Shown here piece by piece: positions 6,378 to 8,616 of a stretch of 8,616 nucleotides of DNA. The position numbers and the translations under genes were made by a program. Every line of letters begins with the position of its first letter. Within the stretch, counting starts at the first letter, position 1. Under the pieces are notes generated by a model, which saw only the letters and a list, made by a program, of their open reading frames with translations, was not told the origin of the DNA and searched no databases. Source of the stretch: Deltaproteobacteria bacterium (GTDB lineage Bacteria > Desulfobacterota > Syntrophia > Syntrophales > Smithellaceae); contig DSAV01000171.1 in the NCBI GenBank assembly GCA_011046295.1, forward strand, positions 1 to 8,616, written 5' to 3'.

Positions 6378-6383
6378 CTCCTT
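6378..6383 (-). promoter_or_regulatory. strong Shine-Dalgarno for the GTG start of the Trm112-like gene
   Basis: Read on the minus strand this is AAGGAG, five bases before the GTG. It fixes the non-ATG start of the 55-residue zinc-ribbon protein and lies immediately downstream of a 10-nt periodic repeat. Confidence 0.7.
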
Positions 6384-6390
6384 AATTGGA

Positions 6391-6420
6391 CGCAGATTTG
6401 CGCTGATACACGCTGAAAAA
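6391..6420. repeat. three tandem 10-nt units (CGCWGA type)
   Basis: The plus strand reads CGCAGATTTG, CGCTGATACA, CGCTGAAAAA in direct succession. Each unit begins CGC(A/T)GA, giving an exact 10-base period. It lies in the leader of the Trm112-like gene. From memory it resembles an intergenic repeat common in environmental anaerobes, which I cannot verify here. Confidence 0.55.
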
Positions 6421-6437
6421 TATTTGTGAACTTAGCG

Positions 6438-6450
6438 CGCCCTTCGGGCG
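6438..6450. repeat. small GC-rich hairpin
   Basis: CGCCC (6438-6442) and GGGCG (6446-6450) form a perfect five-base-pair stem around TTC. A run of five T follows on the plus strand, so it superficially resembles a plus-strand terminator, but no plus-strand gene precedes it. Confidence 0.4.
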
Positions 6451-6453
6451 GAC

Positions 6454-6534
6454 TTTTTGACAGGATTAACGGGATTTACATGATTTCTTTAATTTTCTCA
6501 TATCCTGATTATCCTGTATATCTTGTCAAAAAAA
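6454..6534. repeat. long imperfect inverted repeat built of 9-nt units
   Basis: The left arm contains ACAGGATTA, ACGGGATTT, ACATGATTT (6460-6486) and the right arm ATCCTGATT, ATCCTGTAT, ATCTTGTCA (6502-6528). The right arm is approximately the reverse complement of the left, flanked by T5 on the left and an A-run on the right, so the whole can fold into one long imperfect stem. Both arms also show an exact 9-base internal period. It lies between the broken hepT gene and the Trm112-like gene. Confidence 0.65.
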
Positions 6535-6610
6535 AGAAAATTCCTATACTATCAAGTTACCTTTTTCAGAAAAAAACATAGCAAAATTTATTATAATCTC
6601 CCCAACTATA

Positions 6611-6630
6611 TTTTCAGTCCTTTTCAGTCC
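6611..6630. repeat. perfect 10-bp tandem duplication at the hepT break
   Basis: TTTTCAGTCC occurs twice with no spacer. On the minus strand it covers the last six codons of the truncated hepT frame (E-R-T-E-K-D region) and its stop. Because 10 is not a multiple of three, the duplication shifts the frame. With one copy removed the frame would continue to a TAG at 6544-6546. Confidence 0.7.
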
Positions 6631-6763
6631 TTTCGACTATGTCCCTGAGGTAGGTATCCTGTTCAAATTCTTCTCTGGACTTCAGCCGGAGAGGTTCTAA
6701 TTTCGTCAAGCACTCGCAGAGTCTTTCCAAGCGCCTCTCTATGCCGCTGAATTCTTCTTTCAT
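6614..6763 (-). pseudogene. hepT: HepT-like toxin (HEPN, DUF86), truncated
   Basis: A 49-codon frame begins at ATG 6763 with AAGGAG a few bases upstream, inside the 3' end of the antitoxin gene. It reads MKEEFSGIERRLERLCECL, then KLEPLRLKSREEFEQDTYL and RDIVERTEKD. The helical opening followed by S-x-E-E-F-x-x-D-x-x-L-R-D-I-V-E-R is the characteristic start of HepT/DUF86 proteins, which normally continue for about 130 residues. The second half, including the R-x4-H-x-Y RNase motif that MntA AMPylates, is missing. The frame ends at a 10-bp tandem duplication. Even with one copy removed only about 23 further codons open, and they carry no such motif. The toxin should therefore be inactive. The identification rests on pattern and on its position behind an MNT gene. 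Confidence 0.7.
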
Positions 6764-7184
6764 ACTTCCGCTCCTTTAGTATGTCCTCCCTCTGTTTACG
6801 TAAAACAGGCAAAAAATCAAAGTATCGACTGAGGACATTAGCCTCAAACTCAATCCGGGTATACTTATTTTCTTCATGGAGAAGGATGCCGTCTTTTATA
6901 ATTTTGTACTGAAGCTCCAAGGGAGCGGCGCTTAAATTGATAACGTCTATTTTGTCGGTCCTGAGGATATTTGCAAGTTCATGCGCAACTTGATAGATAA
7001 ATTTCGAATCGGGCCGCGAGGCGCATAGAATGGCAATGTCGTAATCACTTAAGGAACCGGCTTTCCCAAGCGCCCTCGATCCAAATATATAGGCAAGTAA
7101 GAAACCTTTCTCTTTAACGTATTCTTTCAGTTTGTTAATAGCTCGATCCTGTTCCATTATTCGCCTAGAATTGATATTCATCAT
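6663..7184 (-). CDS. mntA: MntA-like minimal nucleotidyltransferase (antitoxin)
   Basis: A 173-residue protein with a pol-beta nucleotidyltransferase fold. The signature is FGSRALGKAGSLSDYDIAIL (34-53): Gly35-Ser36, then the metal-binding pair Asp47 and Asp49. The third acidic residue is Asp80 in TDKIDVINL. Proteins of this type encoded before hepT neutralise the HEPN RNase toxin by AMPylating its catalytic tyrosine. Residues 1 to about 140 match normal MntA length. The last 33 residues (from about ERKYERRI) are translated from DNA that also encodes the hepT N-terminus in another frame, giving a 101-bp overlap, more than the few bases usual for such pairs. The listed ATG 7184 has a weak GTGAG upstream; ATG 7157 (residue 10) is an alternative. 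It lies 21 bp after waaC, an unusual place for a toxin-antitoxin module inside an LPS operon. Confidence 0.8.
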   Translation of the reverse strand: MMNINSRRIMEQDRAINKLKEYVKEKGFLLAYIFGSRALGKAGSLSDYDIAILCASRPDSKFIYQVAHELANILRTDKIDVINLSAAPLELQYKIIKDGILLHEENKYTRIEFEANVLSRYFDFLPVLRKQREDILKERKYERRIQRHREALGKTLRVLDEIRTSPAEVQRRI

Positions 7185-7205
7185 AACTCACGAATGAACA
7201 CTATA

Positions 7206-8234
7206 CTAAATTTTTGTCGTAACCGCCTGTAAAACCTCTTCTACCTCAATCTGTTGCATACATTGCGGATTAGTGCATTTCTTTTTAAAACAGGGACTAC
7301 AAGAAATCCTTTTCCTTAGCACCACATGGCCATCCCCAAATGGTCCCGTGCGCCAGGGGGCGGTAGGGCCAAAAAGGGCTACTACCGGCGTCCCCACGGC
7401 CGCAGCTATATGCATGGGGCCGGTATCGGTCGTCACCATCACCCGACTAAGGCTATAAAGATACCCTAGTTCCCGTAGATTAGTCTTGCCACAGAGATTA
7501 ACCGCCTTTTCCTGCATCTGTTCCATAATTGACTGAATCTCGGCGTCATCTTCTCTGCCGCCGGTAAAAACAACCGTGAGCTTAAATTCCCTTATACAAT
7601 GATCGGCCAGCAGGGCAAACTTTTTTTTATCCCAGAGCTTGCTCTTCCATTTGGCTATAGGGTTAATGGCCACAAAAGGCCCTTCGATCCGCTCATTTTC
7701 TAATAGCTTTCTTATGGAATGCCGATCAGCATCTGAGATGGGAATCGGGAAGTAATAACCATCTGGCTGTGCGCCCAGATATTTTGCCAGATTCATGTAA
7801 CGCAGAATAGCATGTTCTTCGATATCATACGGAGGGACCTTTTCGTTCAAAAAAACAGAACTCCCCTCATCTCCCCGGGCGTAGCCGATTTTTCGCTTGC
7901 CCCGGGCGAGAAAAATCAAAAGCCCGCTTTTTAAAAGAGCGTGCAGGTCGAGAACGATATCGTATTCAGTATCTCTTAGTTCATGAATGAATGATTTTAT
8001 CTCGCTTATAGCCTTTTTTCTATTACCTGCGTGGCCGAGGGCCTTAAGCCAGCTTTTGCGTTTTGACACAATCAGGCGATCCAGTAAAGGATGTTCATGG
8101 AGCAAACTGGAAGCCGCTTCCTCTACCAGCCAACTAATCTGGGCTGATGGGAACTTCTCACGCAATGCGTAGAGGACAGGCAGAGAATGGACTACATCGC
8201 CGATAGCGCTTAATTTGACGATGAGGATATTCAT
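7206..8234 (-). CDS. waaC: LPS heptosyltransferase I (ADP-heptose:Kdo transferase)
   Basis: A 342-residue GT9 GT-B enzyme that transfers L-glycero-D-manno-heptose from ADP-heptose to Kdo of Kdo2-lipid A on the cytoplasmic face of the inner membrane. Motifs run in order: MNILIVKLSAIGDVVHSLP (1-19, catalytic Asp13), LLKSGL (100-105), NPIAKWKSKLW (191-201, Lys199 at the position of donor-binding Lys192 of E. coli WaaC), and TTDTGPMHIAAAVGTP (268-283, Asp270 and His275 in the ADP site) with GPTAPWRTGP (289-298). The C-terminus carries C312, C315, C320 and C325, a spacing also seen in the other GT9 domain here. Length is normal and no lesion is visible. The SHSL-type 'HSLP' opening favours WaaC over WaaF. 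The only sensible start is ATG 8234; its GGTGAG ribosome site lies two bases away and belongs to an intergenic repeat. An A8 tract on the coding strand falls at 7621-7628. Confidence 0.92.
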   Translation of the reverse strand: MNILIVKLSAIGDVVHSLPVLYALREKFPSAQISWLVEEAASSLLHEHPLLDRLIVSKRKSWLKALGHAGNRKKAISEIKSFIHELRDTEYDIVLDLHALLKSGLLIFLARGKRKIGYARGDEGSSVFLNEKVPPYDIEEHAILRYMNLAKYLGAQPDGYYFPIPISDADRHSIRKLLENERIEGPFVAINPIAKWKSKLWDKKKFALLADHCIREFKLTVVFTGGREDDAEIQSIMEQMQEKAVNLCGKTNLRELGYLYSLSRVMVTTDTGPMHIAAAVGTPVVALFGPTAPWRTGPFGDGHVVLRKRISCSPCFKKKCTNPQCMQQIEVEEVLQAVTTKI

Positions 8235-8239
8235 ATCTC

Positions 8240-8266
8240 ACCGCAAAGATCGCGGAGACCGCAGAG
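8240..8266. repeat. three tandem 9-nt units abutting waaC
   Basis: The plus strand reads ACCGCAAAG, ATCGCGGAG, ACCGCAGAG with an exact 9-base period. On the minus strand the last bases of this element supply the GGTGAG in front of waaC. A related copy in the opposite orientation lies at 8482-8499. Confidence 0.6.
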
Positions 8267-8270
8267 TATC

Positions 8271-8295
8271 AGGCCATAGGCCTGCCGTAGGCAGG
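8271..8295. repeat. two overlapping small hairpins
   Basis: AGGCC-ATA-GGCCT (8271-8283) and CCTGCC-GTA-GGCAGG (8281-8295) are perfect stems of five and six base pairs that share three bases, so only one can form at a time. They lie in the waaC leader region. Confidence 0.45.
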
Positions 8296-8392
8296 AAAAT
8301 TTTAACAATTCTCTGGATGCCGTCTTTATAATAGCCACGCCAATAATCGTCTCTGTTATCTTATATTCAAACATCTCTGGACAGCTCGGCTA

Positions 8393-8432
8393 TCCCCTCT
8401 TTGGAAAAGAGCCCCTTTTTCCAAAGGGGGGA
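8393..8432. repeat. 16-bp inverted repeat in the spacer upstream of waaC
   Basis: TCCCCTCTTTGGAAAA (8393-8408) pairs with 8417-8432 with a single mismatch around an eight-base loop. The stem is strong enough to be a hairpin element or terminator-like structure. No obvious T-run follows on the minus strand, so a classic terminator is not supported. Confidence 0.55.
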
Positions 8433-8436
8433 AAAA

Positions 8437-8616
8437 TTATATACCCACACAATTCCCGGAAGAATCCCCTTCTATATTCATCTCTGCGGCCTCTGCGTTC
8501 TGGTTTATTGTTGTCAAGTTTTTAAATGATCTTTTTATCAGTAATCTTAGCTGTGGCACCTTGCCCGACCCTGGTAATTCGAGGGTCTCAATAGAGCCCT
8601 GATCTTGCTTAATCGG
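8437..8616 (-). other. unrecognised open frame running off the right edge; spacer otherwise without a gene
   Basis: One minus-strand frame is open from the window edge to a TAA at 8437-8439 (59 residues, including GSIETLELPGSGK near the edge). It crosses the 9-nt repeat, so at most its first part could be a real C-terminus. Another frame stops near 8549. I recognise neither. Apart from the repeats listed, 8235-8616 contains no supported gene. Confidence 0.2.
8482..8499. repeat. two 9-nt units, inverted relative to the copy next to waaC
   Basis: CTCTGCGGC and CTCTGCGTT stand in tandem. The 16 bases at 8482-8497 match the reverse complement of 8251-8266 at 14 positions. The two copies bracket about 260 bp, like terminal inverted repeats. 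Confidence 0.5.

Noticed and set aside
6438..6458. Hairpin followed by T5 as an intrinsic terminator on the plus strand
   Set aside because: No plus-strand gene ends before it, and the stem is only five base pairs.
6500..6529. Minus-strand TTGACA (6524-6529) as a -35 box for the Trm112-like gene
   Set aside because: The hexamer 17 bases on is AGGATA, a poor -10, and the whole match is part of the inverted repeat.
6391..6534. CRISPR array
   Set aside because: Units are 9-10 bases and contiguous with no unique spacers, and no cas gene is nearby.
8489..8517. Minus-strand TTGACA (8512-8517) as a waaC promoter
   Set aside because: The hexamer at the right spacing is AGAGGC, unlike any -10 box.

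Overview
The window is a lipopolysaccharide core and O-antigen assembly locus from a Gram-negative bacterium. All convincing genes lie on the minus strand, so it reads from right to left. Two GT9 ADP-heptose-type transferases with a C-terminal four-cysteine cluster, a WaaL-type ligase, and a Trm112-like zinc-ribbon protein suggest an anaerobic Desulfobacterota-like ('deltaproteobacterial') genome. That placement is inference from gene content and intergenic repeat style, not proof.

In transcription order: (1) 8616-8235 is a repeat-rich spacer with 9-nt microrepeats, hairpins and a 16-bp inverted repeat. (2) waaC (8234-7206) is an intact heptosyltransferase I. (3) A MntA-like nucleotidyltransferase antitoxin (7184-6663) is followed by an overlapping HepT toxin gene cut off after about 45 residues (6763-6614). 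(4) 6613-6373 is a second repeat-rich spacer. (5) A short Trm112/YcaR-like protein (6372-6205, GTG start) was missed by simple ORF calling. (6) A decayed internal fragment of a GT9 gene (about 6158-6023) sits directly upstream of (7) a GT2 WaaE/LgtF-like glycosyltransferase (5994-5218, TTG start, visibly more GC-rich). (8) A GT9 5' stub (5180-5100) and a possible GT4 5' stub (5056-5027) follow. (9) A 758-residue fusion of a GT4-like domain to a complete GT9 domain (4991-2715) is next. (10) The O-antigen ligase WaaL (2708-1458) and (11) a WaaG-like GT4 enzyme (1454-327, TTG start) are packed 3-6 bp apart with the fusion. (12) A truncated methyltransferase-like gene (248-90) ends at a repeat-like sequence.

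The intact genes make a coherent pathway: WaaC adds the first heptose to Kdo-lipid A, the fusion and the GT2 and GT4 enzymes extend the core, and WaaL joins O-antigen to finished core in the periplasm. The most notable features are the GT4::GT9 fusion with a C8 tract inside its first domain, the litter of truncated glycosyltransferase genes around the GT2 gene, and the toxin-antitoxin pair whose toxin is broken at a 10-bp tandem duplication. I see no CRISPR array, tRNA, rRNA or complete insertion sequence, and no clearly undescribed defence system.
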